DNA of 64,000 bases from Alentia gelatinosa (taxonomy: Eukaryota; Annelida; Polychaeta; Phyllodocida; Polynoidae). This document shows, piece by piece, positions 41,770-52,425 of this stretch. Position 1 is the stretch's first letter, and each line of letters begins with the position of its first letter. Under the pieces are notes generated by a model that had not been told where the DNA came from, made no database searches, and worked only from the letters and a program-made list of their open reading frames with translations. A program made the translations under genes and the position numbers. The stretch lies in contig OX465580.1 in the NCBI GenBank assembly GCA_950022655.1, positions 2,589,122-2,653,121 on the forward strand, read 5' to 3'.

Positions 41770-42390
41770 CAGGGATGCCAGTTGGGATCAGGAAAAAATC
41801 CTACATGGGGACTGTGGTCAGTCTATGTCTCATCTAAAACGCACATGGTGAATGGGGAATTCCCATCACTCTCCTAGCAGATCCTTGGGCATGGACTTGC
41901 ATTATAGGACATCAAGATGTCTGCTATGAGAGTGGGTATGCGAGTAGTTCTGCACTAAATGGGGTACTTTTCAAAGAAAGTCATTTAAGAAAGATTACCA
42001 CACACTAGCAGTTCTATATTCTGCAAAGCATCTTTACAAGTTCATTAGGCATTCCTTTGATATTTTCTTTTACACTTGGTAATGCTTTAATAACTCTTTT
42101 CTCATATGACACATTTTAAGCCAATCAGAGGTCAGTATTTTAGTCTGCCCTTGTCTGTAGGAGCATTTCCCACACAAATCCCACCATCCTACAGCTCTAA
42201 CTGAGTCTGTTGGGGGTAGCTGAATTCAGAATTTTGAAAGATTATAGAACATGTTTATCTAAGATTTAGATTTTAGGGAACCTGGAGTCAGTATTTTTCT
42301 CATGATATATAATTTCTTGAAATTTCCATATATTTTAGACTAAAGTGAAAATCCTACATGTAGGCAAAATCCTACAAACTGGCATCCCTG
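41770..42390 (+). mobile_element. hAT-like MITE, CAGGGATGCCAGTT ends
   Basis: CAGGGATGCCAGTTGGGATC at the left and AAACTGGCATCCCTG at the right, with TAATAA directly repeated on both sides (41764-41769, 42391-42396). Subterminal AAAATCCTACATG motifs recur. Another copy begins at 63972 and runs off the window. No transposase. Confidence 0.7.
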
Positions 42391-42516
42391 TAATAACAAT
42401 GTCATAAAGCGACTGAGAGTCTAGCCTGGTTCCTTGCCCAATTAAATAATAGGACAGGTATGGTAGGATTTGAAGCGACCTTGAACTTCTGGGAGCGGAG
42501 CGGAGGGACGAACCTG

Positions 42517-43415
42517 CTTTATCTCACCCCTGGTACAAGTTTAACCATAGGAATAACATTTAGAAAAAACAACTCAACATCACCCCGATAAAGTGACAAT
42601 ACTAGGCCATGGTAGTGGCGGAGTGAATACCAGACGATGTCATATGCAGCCAGGATTTCAGAGAGAAGACAAGACATCAACATTCGTCGAGTCAACCTGG
42701 AAGTAGGTGGCGCTTCGAACACTCTCCGCGGCCATCTTGGCAAGGCTCCTACATAGTGCTAAGTCTATGGAGAATTCAAGCGTTCATTTCTGATAGTATT
42801 TCATATTTGAGGATGTGTTAAGTAACCCCCAAGGCAATCTCTTGACTAAACCAGATCACTCTGGCAGTTTCAGGCCAAAGAATTGCGTGATAGCCTCAGT
42901 TTAACCTCTGAACGTGATGTCAACAAATCGTCGAAACAACGATTTTCTTCGAGTTGGGACGTTTAAATCATGTCTGGGTAATGTAACTAACTTTATTTCA
43001 ACTATTGCGTGTGTAAATTATACATTGTAAAGTAGATTATTAGAGTTTTCCCCTATTTTACACTCTGACAGCGCTTTGTATTCACCAGCAAGATGGCGGA
43101 AATGTCCGTTGTTAAGGGAATTCGGAGGGTATTTCAAACCGGAAGTCACCAGATGACTCGGCGAATGGAGATTTAAACGTCCGTAACTGGATTTGCAAAG
43201 TGATTTGAATCATCCTGATATTGCAATGTTATTCTATTGTCCGTGAAAGGGGTGTGATAAATCCAGAACCACACTCAAATCATAAAATAAACAATGCTCC
43301 ACTCGTTTTGATGCACCATGATCGTCACTCTGCTTCGCCTCGATGATGATTACAGAACATCCAAACTCGTGGAGTATTGTCTACTTATACAATTCTTGAT
43401 GCAGTTCTATATAAA
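42517..43415 (+). mobile_element. Head-plus-tail element P4 copy b, interrupted
   Basis: The head part is 42517-42650 (TATCTCACCCCTGGTACAAG). The remainder is 43190-43415 (GGGGTGTGATAAATCCAGAA, tail with tip ACTCTGCTTCGCCTCG). About 540 bp of foreign sequence separates the head from the joint. Compare the intact copies at 28890 and 53800. Confidence 0.65.
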
Positions 43416-43577
43416 ATCTTTGCTGGGCCCCAAGCCCTCTGGGCGAACCAGCGAAGGAACCAGCATAATAGACATCTTTGCTATTTGACAGGGAACTAGC
43501 TCAGTTCTACATCCCACAATGCAGCAGAAAAATGGTGGGCCATAATGCCTGGCCTAATATGTGTGGAGGACATAGGC

Positions 43578-44411
43578 CAGGGCCCTGTTTTTCAGTCACG
43601 ACAATCGTTATGGCCGACATGTTTTTGCTGTCAGTGTATTATAGACGCGACATTTTAGGGGGTCTGCCATTTATCGCATGCCTACGACACGTAGGGCTGT
43701 CTGAGGTGTGCTATAGTCACGACACATGGAAGGTCACGTGGGTAAATTTGTCTCCCAAACTATCGTAGGCCTAAGACATCTATGGACATGTCGTACCGAA
43801 TGCGCAACTTTGCTTCCCATTGGAATTAAGCAATGAAATTTTAACACGAGTAAGGTATCTATGAAACCTATAAACGTACAAAATATGAAGAAAATCGACC
43901 GCACGGTTACGAAGTTACGGCCGTTTGGATTTTGTCATAGCAAATGCTGCTCTGTTGGCCAGTGTACCCCTACGCTCACGTGACCCTAATTTATGCAGTG
44001 ACCTCGACATTGACTGCGCATCGGAGGTGGGAGGGTGTTAGGGCCACCAGAGCAGACGATTGCTATGACGAAATTAAAACGCCGATAACTTCGGTACGAT
44101 GCAGCCTATTTTCTTCATATTTGGTACGATTATAGGTCATATGTCTCCCTTACTCGAGTTAAAATTTCATGGCTTAATTCCGTTGGAAAGTGGCAAAATC
44201 CTCCGTATACCCACAGTGATGTGTTATAGAACCTAAGACAGTTCTATACTTGTCGTAGCGGCCGACATTTTTCGCGGCGATCGTGAGTGGCGCGCTACGA
44301 TCGTGTCTATAGAACAGCGGCCATTTTGTGTCTTCCAGAATGTCGTGGAATCGCTGGACGATCGTACGGTATCGTTGGCCGACGATGTCGTGACTGAAAA
44401 ACAGGGCCCTG
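43578..44411 (+). mobile_element. Large fold-back DNA element, CAGGGCCCTGTTTTTCAG ends
   Basis: CAGGGCCCTGTTTTTCAGTC, ACGACA at the left mirrors TGTCGTGACTGAAAAACAGG, GCCCTG at the right. Inner segments 43800-43930 and 44060-44205 are also complementary (TTCTTCATATTTGGTACGAT on the right arm), so nearly the whole element folds back. No coding frame recognised. Confidence 0.7.
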
Positions 44412-44462
44412 CTTCCAGGCTGGTAAAAGTCAAGCTGGCAGTTCTGGGAACACTTATTAATA

Positions 44463-45075
44463 TAGTAGAACCCCGCTTAAAGGCATATCGGACAATTTGG
44501 CGTGAAAATTAAGACCCATGTCATTTTTCTAAAGATCAAATATTATGATTTGTAAGTATTGTAGAGCAAATATCTGACTTAAAAATTGGGGGTCACCGTG
44601 CTAGATTTTGATTTAGATATTAATATTATGATCATTTTATATTAGATTATATAGAAATTCTAAAAAGTTGTTTTTCACATAGTAAAACCCATGTCATTTT
44701 CCTCAAACTTTAACTGTGTATAGCATATGTCTAATACTACCTATTTAGGTTTTAAAATTCATAGGTCACCGTCCTTGTTTTTGAAAGAATCAAAGAAAAC
44801 CATATTTTCAGTACATTTCCTATATAAATCAAATATATGAAAAAGGCCCATTTTACCTATTGGGATAGGTCAAACTAGACAAAACTCAGATTTTGCTCTT
44901 TTGAGTTTGGATTATGCCACAAATCACCTATTTTGATGGATGAATGAGAATATTTTAAAATCATCAGGTGGCGCCACCGTGAATTGTAGGATATGCCTTT
45001 AAGGGGTCACCCTCCGTTGCCAACAAATTGTCCCTCTCTGCAGTGTGTGCCCTTACACAGGGTTCTCAGTCTGTC
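44463..45075 (+). mobile_element. Degenerate pogo-like MITE carrying a nested TTAA MITE
   Basis: TAGTAGAACCCCGCTTAA at the left and TTAAGGGGTCACCCTCCGTT at the right read as one pogo-type end when 44481-44998 and one TTAA are removed. The right terminus is decayed. Confidence 0.65.
44481..44998 (-). mobile_element. TTAA-flanked MITE, AGGCATATCC family, copy 2
   Basis: AGGCATATCGGACAATTTGG to GAATTGTAGGATATGCCT, TTAA at 44477-44480 and 44999-45002. Reverse orientation to 21193-21701. The insertion point is the central TTAA of a CCCCGCTTAAGGGGTC block. Confidence 0.85.
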
Positions 45076-45279
45076 GATGGTTAGGCTATATTATAGAGGA
45101 AACCTATGAAAGTTCACGGTCAGAGCTCGTATCCAATCGAGTTTGAAGAGTGTAGTAATTCACAAGGTGAAGCTGCATGAATTACGAGCCATTGCCCAGT
45201 GTCTGACTGTTCGGATAACAGTCTACTCTGTCAGGAATTTCGCTCTGTCATCAATACAAAAGTCCTGAAGCAGTCTTGT

Positions 45280-45690
45280 CTTTTATTATCCATCGTATAT
45301 AAAGCCCCCATTGAAAATGTATGGGGACTCAGTAAACCACCACCCATTGTATAAAAACTGTCAGATACCATAACTGTGGTATACGGATTCTAACCTGTGG
45401 GATACGGCCTCAAAACCATGGTATACGGGGAAAATAGTCCTTTTTGCTATAGAGCAAAGAAATAGTCCCTATTGTTTTACCCTTTAATATGGCAATTACT
45501 AGGTTTAATTTATACGAAAAAATGGATAATAAATGCAACAAACGATGATTTTGTGGACAGGCGGCTCTGTAAACCACTCGCGGTTGATGTCGTAATACAC
45601 TCGCTAGCGCTCGTGTATTACTACGCTTCAACCACTCGTGGTTTACGGCCGCCTGTCCACAAAACCATCTATTATTGTCTATATCAACAG
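45280..45690 (+). mobile_element. Head-plus-tail element, family P8 copy b
   Basis: TTATTATCCATCGTATATAA head, ATGGATAATAAATGC joint, tail TTTTGTGGACAGGCGGCTC and complement, tip ACACTCGCTAGCGCTCGTGT. Nearly the same as 55690-56098. Confidence 0.78.
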
Positions 45691-46225
45691 GGAAGCAGTC
45701 CATAGTTACATACCGCTCATCTGTATTTAATATTATATACCTACAGACAAATAGTCCATAGTTACATACCGCTCATCGGTATTTAATATTATATACCTTC
45801 AGTCAAATAGTCCATAGTTACATACCGCTCATCGGTATTTAATATTATGTACCTACAGACAAATAGTCCATAGTTACATACCGCTCATCGGTATTTAATA
45901 TTATTTACCTTCAGTCAAATAGTCCATAGTTACATACCGCTCATCTGTATTTAATATTATATACCTACAGACAAATAGTCCATAGTTACATACCGCTCAT
46001 CGGTATTTAATATTATATACCTACATAAATAGTCCATAGTTACATACCATTCATCGGTATTTAATAGTATGTACCTACAGACAAATAGTCCATAGTTACA
46101 TACCGCTCATCGTTATTTAATATTATATACCTTTAGTCAAATAGTCCATAGTTACATACCGATGCTTGGAATATGATACTATATACCTACAGTCAAATAG
46201 TCTCTACCGCTGATAGGTATTTAAT
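45691..46225 (+). repeat. 56-bp minisatellite, about nine copies
   Basis: Unit: AAATAGTCCATAGTTACATA, CCGCTCATCGGTATTTAATA, TTATATACCTACAGAC. It starts directly at the end of the P8 element. A TTATATACC-like motif in each unit resembles head termini of the P7 family. Confidence 0.9.
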
Positions 46226-46664
46226 ATCATATAGCAACAACTGCCTCATTCCGTACAAACTGTAAACTAGCATCTCGTTTTGTAGCTTGTACAGCATGGT
46301 CAGGTCGTTCTATATAATTCCCTCAGTCGAACAGTCCATAGTTACAGACCACTGCTCAGTATTTGATATTCCTGATATTCATACCAAGATGCTTTCATAC
46401 CAAGGCTGAAACTTTCAATCCAAGGTTGGTCATGTGACATCAGAGAGCCAATCAACAGATTTGATTGCAATGTGATTTCACTCGGCTTCACCTCGGGAAA
46501 TAACTACGCAATCAAACTAATGGCATATTGGTAAACTCTTATTGGTTCATTCTATACAATATCCTAATTACTTCTATAAAGCTTTCGTATTGCTTTGCAA
46601 TACCAACAGGAATCTAGCGATATGACCAAAGGAAAGAACAGAAGAAAAGTGTGACCGTTAATTA
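46226..46664 (+). other. Fragments of palindromic elements
   Basis: 46235-46315 holds a P7-like tail arm (AAACTGTAAACTAGCATCTC, GTACAGCATGGTCAGG). 46400-46560 has a tail-like hairpin with tip TCACTCGGCTTCACCTCG. No gene. Confidence 0.5.
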
Positions 46665-47060
46665 TTAGAGCATGCGTGCATGCGCTAACTACATTATCTA
46701 GAGGTTAGATTGGTCCCAATGAGCTTTCACTGTGCTTCCAGAAAACTATCCCTTAACTATCTGCATGCTATTCACTGTGATAGTGAGAATAGAGTAGGGA
46801 GCCAGTGTCACAGGGTCTTAAAGCCATGCCCAGCTGACCATGACCAATCACTCAAGACCGAAATACCTCAAGGTCCACTGGTGCTTGATATCTTTGGATC
46901 CAAGACTCAGGCAGTTGCCGAAATAGCAAGTTGACTGTGTGCAAGTGGGTTACAGAAAACTATCCATAGACTGAATCTAACCCAAACCTTTTAATTGTTA
47001 TTCATTTATAATTGCATGCTCATTCATCTATGATGAACATGCTATTTGCTCCTAGTTTAT
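46665..47060 (+). repeat. Dispersed repeat P11 copy b
   Basis: Matches 36145-36540 over most of its length (CTTCCAGAAAACTATCCCTT, GACCATGACCAATCACTCAA, ATGCTCATTCATCTATGATG). The 36145 copy and this one differ by scattered substitutions. Non-coding. Confidence 0.7.
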
Positions 47061-47344
47061 GAAGTAGAGTGACTGTTGGTTAGGAGCGAGTTCTATGTAT
47101 GTTGTAATGTGCCTAGGAGGGGTGAATGTTGCAGTATGAATATTAGACCATAAAAGGGTCTGCATTATCAGATGGCTTACAAAACTACATGATTATCAAT
47201 TCAATATTTGTACTGGAAAATCTAAATTACCCAGAATATAATTTCGACCTTTGGGGGGAAATGCATGAATAAATATCAGGCTATAGGAATAGGTACATTC
47301 ATAAGACTATTCTAGCTTAATAGAATTAATTTTACAGAAATATT

Positions 47345-47632
47345 GAGTCTTATCCTACCCCTAATATAAAATCCCATAGGCTTAACATTGAGTTTCCCTA
47401 TGCCACACTGACTGACATACAGAGTTTTATATGCCACTAGTGACATACAGAAGGAGGAGACGGGGTAGGATCAAATTAAGACCTGTTTCGTTTTAATATT
47501 GGTCACTGCATGCCACTCCTGGAGTTTTGGCTCCGGACTTCACTTGGCTTTGCCTCGTGATATCACTATGCCAAAACTCCAGTCATGGCATACGGTGGTC
47601 AAGATTAAAACTCATCCAGTTCTACGATGATA
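47345..47632 (+). mobile_element. Head-plus-tail element, family P5 copy b
   Basis: CTTATCCTACCCCTAATATA with CCCATAGGCTTAACATTG, GGGGTAGGATCAAATT joint, tail TTTTAATATTGGTCACTGCA / complement with tip TTCACTTGGCTTTGCCTCGTG. It is the reverse orientation of 31180-31485. Confidence 0.77.
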
Positions 47633-48342
47633 TACACCACCTTCAAAGCACTGACCAAAGGTATGATGAGCAGTAATACTCCAACACAGTGAAAGATATT
47701 ACAAATCAAATTGTCTAGATGTAAAAACCGGTTACTCTAAGTGAATCGGGGTTGTTTTCTTGTATGTAGTGCATTTTGTTATGTAGTACATTTGTGATTA
47801 AAAAAATGTTCTGGGGTAAAATGAACAGGGGTTCCTGGTACACAGTCCACTACAGGCGGGGCCAACATCATTGACGTAAATCTCAAGTGTCACCGCATCT
47901 CATCGTCAGGTGCAAATACAGCACAACTAAGTCACCCTCAGGGGGAAAGTCCACTGTAGATCATGGATTATATTTGACACAATTCACACCAACACAAGTC
48001 TTGTAGGCACTTCATCATTGTAGTGCATCATGCACTAGAAATCCTTTTAAGACAAATCCCGCTCGTCGAAACCTGTGTTCCCAGCTTCCTCAGCCACAAC
48101 ATAAATACTTTCAAAAAACACCACAAAAATCCCTTTTCGTGTCCCTTCAGGGTCACCAACATATATTTTACGGCAAAAAGATTATCAATTGTTCAAATTG
48201 TTCCCAGGAAACTGTTCTGAAGCAGGGTCTAAAGGGTGTGTTCCAATCGACCAATTGCATGACCACAAAAGAGCATCAAATGGTAACCAAATGGTAGACG
48301 CCCGATGCGTGACATTTACGGCCAGCCCAATGGAACACCCGC
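47633..48342 (+). other. Sequence 3' of the globin gene
   Basis: No gene or repeat recognised. On the minus strand it would hold the globin 3' UTR. I did not find a convincing poly(A) tract that would mark a retrocopy. Confidence 0.4.
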
Positions 48343-49035
48343 TTAAGCTGGCGACATGATTCCCTTTATGTTGCCGTCTGCTTGGGGCGCCATCTTGGTG
48401 GTCACGTTGGTGACAGAGGCGACGCGAGTATCGGTGGCTTTGTTGATGATCTCCTCCATCTTGGCCTGGCCAAAGTAGCCCTGCTGGAGTTTCCTGACCG
48501 TGAAGTCGAGCAGCAGAACCCAGGCCTGGTTGATCTCTGGAGTCATTGTCCCGCGAAGATGCTGGCCCCAGATCACCATCATGGAGCTCTTGAAGAGTGC
48601 GAAGAGCTCAGGCGTGAAGCCGCCAATCTTGGTGTGCCGCGCGCCGAGGCTGATCATGGCAGGGGCGAAGCTCTCTTCCAGGTTCTCCAGATCCCGGACA
48701 GCGCCCTGGATGACGGCCATGAAGCGCATGGTATGTGCGATGAACTGCGGGTGTGCTGTGAGCTCATCACCCCAGACATCGCGGAATGGGAAGAGGTTCT
48801 TGACGCTGGGATCCTGGTCGAAGATGCACAGGAAGAGCTGCTTGGCGATGACGGCCATGTCCGTCTCCATGACGGCCCAGGTGGAGCGGACCAGCTGCTG
48901 CTGGGCTGGGCTGAGAAGCGGGGGCTGGTTCTCGGAGGGCAGGATCACCGGACCCGCCATCAGTGGTGGCAGCTTGACGGAGGGCGCGTAACGCGGGGCC
49001 GCAGTGTCGTCTGCTTTACTCGCTGTGCACCCCAT
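48343..49035 (-). CDS. N-acylated globin (globin X-like), single coding exon
   Basis: 230 residues starting at the ATG at 49035, in good initiation context (A at -3, G at +4). The reading frame extends only four codons further, to a TTG. MGCTASK is a dual acylation signal: Gly2 for myristate, Cys3 for palmitate. This predicts attachment to the plasma membrane, as in globin X proteins. The globin fold spans about residues 42-190: Trp53 (A12), Phe84 (CD1), distal His101 (E7, FIAHTMRFM) and proximal His134 (F8, LGARHTKIG). About 40 residues precede and 40 follow the fold. With both haem histidines present it should bind haem, possibly six-coordinate as in neuroglobin. Role in redox signalling, nitrite reduction or lipid protection is inferred from the family. 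The usual B and G helix introns are absent. GC-rich, unlike its flanks. Confidence 0.9.
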   Translation of the reverse strand: MGCTASKADDTAAPRYAPSVKLPPLMAGPVILPSENQPPLLSPAQQQLVRSTWAVMETDMAVIAKQLFLCIFDQDPSVKNLFPFRDVWGDELTAHPQFIAHTMRFMAVIQGAVRDLENLEESFAPAMISLGARHTKIGGFTPELFALFKSSMMVIWGQHLRGTMTPEINQAWVLLLDFTVRKLQQGYFGQAKMEEIINKATDTRVASVTNVTTKMAPQADGNIKGIMSPA

Positions 49036-50250
49036 GCTGAATGTCAACTACTGAACAACAATGTTCACAATGAAGGGAAAAATGTTGTCTGCATCAATTA
49101 CGACAGTTTTGTCACTGCCAGTCGTATCTTCAGTATGTATTGGTTACACTAGGCGTCGAACCAAGCGTAACAATACACTCCTTTATGTATTGTTTTCACG
49201 TTAGAGTCTCCTTACATAGGTTTATCACAAAGAAATGTCAAATGTTGTGTGGCAGCAGGTCGCACCCTTAATTTGTGTTGGGTTTCAGAATGCCACAATT
49301 ACAAAAGATTTTCTCTTCTGTGTAAATAACAGAAATAGGTATGTAGAACGTGGCTGACAGCTTGGAGCGACTTTTTTTCTGTTCGAACGCGTTAACAGAT
49401 CCCACCAGATCGCGCAACGCCACCGAGAGGAGAGATTTTAATACTAAATAACAGAAATACTTAATATGGCTGTCACCAAGTCCTACATACAGTTTGTGAT
49501 TCAATCCAAAAAAATGTCCAATGTGAAAGCGCTTTGCTGATCTTTATCGACAATCTAGTACTTATAATTATGTGTACAAACCTGAACCAAGAGTACGTAC
49601 AGTTTGTGTTAGGTTTCCTTAGATATATAGTTATATCGCAAAGCAAAGTCAAATATTTCGCTCACTTAGAACATTGGATGTCCAGGCCTGCAGTGTCTAG
49701 TACTTTCTCAGATCTTGTGAGAAAGTTACGCACAGTACAATTTGTATAGTTATCAGTCACCAAATCACACCTCCAAGTAATACTGCGTTTCACACACGTT
49801 CCCGATCCTTATGCAGGTATTTCACAAAGAATCAGTTCCTTCCACTCCGCAGAACATTAAACGAATATCCTATGAAAAATTACTGATGTGGATGCCTAGA
49901 AACTTTACCGTTTTGACATGTTCTCGATTGACGACTGTTGATGTCAGTCCCTCAGTTTGTGTGGATCCCTAGCGGTACGAGGTGAACTGCTATACAGCTG
50001 ACATGATTAATCCCACGTGAGAGTGGCCTATAGTCGCCTATAGTCCTTGTCCAGTGGTGCTATCGTCATGAGAACAGTAGGTTGTCTGATATCCCTCAGT
50101 GACGACCTACTTATATGAAAAGACGTTAGGTTTTTAATAGTCGGAGCTGATTGGAGCGTCCCCCGTACATAGGGGCAGAGTTAATGTGGCGGTAAAACAA
50201 TGTCTGTGGTGTATCAGCAGATATCTGTTTATGATATCTGTTTAAACACT
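49036..50250 (+). other. Region upstream of the globin
   Basis: Non-coding, AT-rich. TACAGTTTGTG with nearby TCACAAAG / ATCGCAAAG motifs recurs at about 49210, 49490 and 49600, suggesting an old tandem duplication. It should contain the globin 5' UTR and promoter, but no TATA box could be fixed with confidence. Confidence 0.4.
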
Positions 50251-50254
50251 TCTC

Positions 50255-50385
50255 ATCTCACAGTGGTATACTTATAAAACAGGCCCCTGTCTGGGGTTGG
50301 TTGGTGACTGTTTAAAACGTCAGTGGTGTACTTATTAAACAGGCCCCTCTCTGGGGTTAGTCCGTATCTGTTTAAAAGGCTCGGT
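50255..50385 (+). repeat. 66-bp repeat, about two copies
   Basis: GTGGTATACTTATAAAACAG, GCCCCTGTCTGGGGTTGGTT recurs as GTGGTGTACTTATTAAACAG, GCCCCTCTCTGGGGTTAGTC. CCCCTNTCTGGGG can form a small hairpin. Confidence 0.75.
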
Positions 50386-50554
50386 CTTTCAGTGGCACTC
50401 CTACAAACCAGCACCCGGTGGTTTGATACAGTTCCGTTTAGTACCTCCCCCTCCAGCCGTGTCCTCATAAAAACCTGCAGTGGTTCGGTCTAAGTGAAAA
50501 GCAGATATTTAGTAACACTTACTATCTCTCTCTCACTGGTATATATATAAGTTA

Positions 50555-51465
50555 CCAGTGTCTACTGTGGTGCAGGTCTCTTGTAACACTTTCTCTCTGT
50601 CTGTGTCTGTCTGTCTCTGTCTCTGTCTCTCTCTAGTGTCTACTGTGGTGCAGGTCTCTTGTAACACTTTCTCTCTGTCTGTGTCTGTCTGTCTCTGTCT
50701 CTCTCTAGTGTCTACTGTGGTGCAGGTCTCTTGTAACACTTTCTCTCTGTCTGTGTCTGTCTGTCTCTGTCTCTCTCTAGTGTCTACTGTGGTGCAGGTC
50801 TCTTGTAACACTTTCTCTCTGTCTGTGTCTGTCTGTCTCTGTCTCTCTCTAGTGTCTACTGTGGTGCAGGTCTCTTGTAACACTTTCTCTCTGTCTGTGT
50901 CTGTCTGTCTCTGTCTCTCTCTAGTGTCTACTGTGGTGCAGGTCTCTTGTAACACTTTCTCTCTGTCTGTGTCTGTCTGTCTCTGTCTCTCTCTAGTGTC
51001 TACTGTGGTGCAGGTCTCTTGTAACACTTTCTCTCTGTCTGTGTCTGTCTGTCTCTGTCTCTCTCTAGTGTCTACTGTGGTGCAGGTCTCTTGTAACACT
51101 TTCTCTCTGTCTGTGTCTGTCTGTCTCTGTCTCTCTCTAGTGTCTACTGTGGTGCAGGTCTCTTGTAACACTTTCTCTCTGTCTGTGTCTGTCTGTCTCT
51201 GTCTCTCTCTAGTGTCTACTGTGGTGCAGGTCTCTTGTAACACTTTCTCTCTGTCTGTGTCTGTCTGTCTCTGTCTCTCTCTAGTGTCCACTGTGGTGCA
51301 GGTCTCTTGTAACACTTTCTCTCTGTCTGTGTCTGTCTGTCTCTGTCTCTCTCTAGTGTCTACTGTGGTGCAGGTCTCTTGTAACACTTTCTCTCTGTCT
51401 GTGTCTGTCTGTCTCTGTCTCTCTCTAGTGTCTACTGTGGTGCAGGTCTCTTGTAACACTTGTCT
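50555..51465 (+). repeat. 72-bp highly homogeneous array, about 12.6 copies
   Basis: Unit: GTGTCTACTGTGGTGCAG, GTCTCTTGTAACACTTTCTC, then a TCTGTC/TCTCTC pyrimidine tract ending TCTCTCTCTAG. Units are almost identical; the first has an extra TCTGTC step and one has T to C. The period is 24 codons, so frames of 313-314 codons are open on both strands and are not genes. Each unit looks like pyrimidine tract + AG, 17 bases ending CAG, then GT. Confidence 0.95.
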
Positions 51466-51584
51466 CTCTCTCACTGTGCTGTTGCAAGTTACCAGTGTCT
51501 AGTCCTGTTTGTGATAAACGAGAACCCGCTATTGTGGGTATTTTCTCTTGTAAAAGTCTCTCTCTCTCGGAGCTGCCGTTCTGC

Positions 51585-51715
51585 TCCGCGTTCTGACCGT
51601 ATTGCTCCGCGTTCTGACCGTGTTGCTCCGCGTTCTGACCGTATTGCTCCGCGTTCTGACCGTATTGCTCCGCGTTTTGACCGTATTGCTCCGCGTTCTG
51701 CTCAGCGTTCCTGAT
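51585..51715 (+). repeat. 21-bp GCTCCGCGTTCTGACCGTATT array
   Basis: About six copies, seven codons per unit. It directly precedes the CRE/CCAAT cluster. Confidence 0.9.
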
Positions 51716-51749
51716 AGCTGAACGCTCAACTGCTCCCCGCGTCCTCTCA

Positions 51750-51935
51750 GCGCGCCACCTGGTGTGACCCGCGTGACGTCACGAAGCGCCGGCCAATAGG
51801 AGCTCAGCTTATATTCAGATGAGCACGCCACCTGGCGGAACCCGGATGACGTCACGCAGCCTGGCCGGCCAATAGGAGCTCAGCTTACATTCAGGTCAGC
51901 ACGCCACCTAGCGGAACCCGGATGACGTCATGCTT
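51750..51935 (+). promoter_or_regulatory. Tandem CRE and CCAAT-box cluster
   Basis: Three TGACGTCA sites at 51774-51781, 51847-51854 and 51923-51930, and two CCAAT boxes at 51793-51797 and 51869-51873, in about 75-bp tandem units. Each unit also has CACGCCACCTGGCGG and GAGCTCAGCTTA. This layout is promoter-like and CREB/ATF and NF-Y would be the expected binders. No gene start can be tied to it; the globin starts 2.7 kb away on the minus strand. Confidence 0.6.
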
Positions 51936-52028
51936 CCTGACGTGTTCGGCGTTCGCCACAGAATCTCATTTTACATTCAATTCAGTCCAATTAAGTAAAG
52001 TTCATGACGCCAGCCCGTTAACAGAGTT

Positions 52029-52130
52029 TAAAGGCATAGCCTACAATTCACAGAGGCACTACCTTGAGGTCTTTAGATACCTCCTACATTCAGTAAAAAT
52101 ACATGATTTACATATACCTATTGCCTGATT
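52029..52130 (+). mobile_element. Truncated AGGCATATCC-family MITE end
   Basis: TTTAAAGGCATAGCCTACAA, TTCACAGAGGCACTACC matches the start of the 54318 and 21193 elements, then similarity is lost. Confidence 0.5.
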
Positions 52131-52189
52131 TATATAGCATTTGTCTGGGGACGGAGAAAGGGCCTGTGGTACAAGCTACACAAATTAGG

Positions 52190-52325
52190 CCACTCAAAAA
52201 AAACAACTTGTTTCTCATCACCAAGCCATGAAAAATATGATGAGGGCGCTTTTTTTTTTTTTTTTTTTCTTTTTTTTTTTGCTGGGTCAAAGATGGCTTA
52301 AAAGTGTCATGAAATGGGCTTTAGA
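52190..52325 (-). repeat. Poly(T)-bearing duplicated block
   Basis: CATGAAAAATATGATGAGGG, CGC then a long T run recurs at 53265-53320 (CATGAAAAATATGACGAGGG). GATGAGAAACAAGTTTTT is shared by 52568 and 53370. These look like copies of one element with an A-tail on the minus strand, lying either side of the SINE. Confidence 0.55.
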
Positions 52326-52329
52326 CATA

Positions 52330-52425
52330 CAGTAAAACCCTGCGTAAGCGGTCACCCTCCGTTCCGGGCCAAAGTGTCCGCAATTGCGGGGTGTCTGCAT
52401 ACGCGGGGTTTTCATATTTATACTG
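52330..52425 (+). mobile_element. pogo-like MITE terminus
   Basis: ATACAGTAAAACCCTGCGTA, AGCGGTCACCCTCCGTTCCG matches the end of 5895-6805. The pairing half ACGCGGGGTTTT at about 52400 is close by, so this is a very short or internally deleted copy. Confidence 0.55.

Noticed and set aside
48382..49152. 256-codon plus-strand frame opposite the globin
   Set aside because: Antisense shadow of a GC-rich globin gene; no domain, no homology recognised.
50533..51502. Frames of 313 and 314 codons on opposite strands
   Set aside because: 72-bp array divisible by three; both strands open equally, so not evidence of coding.
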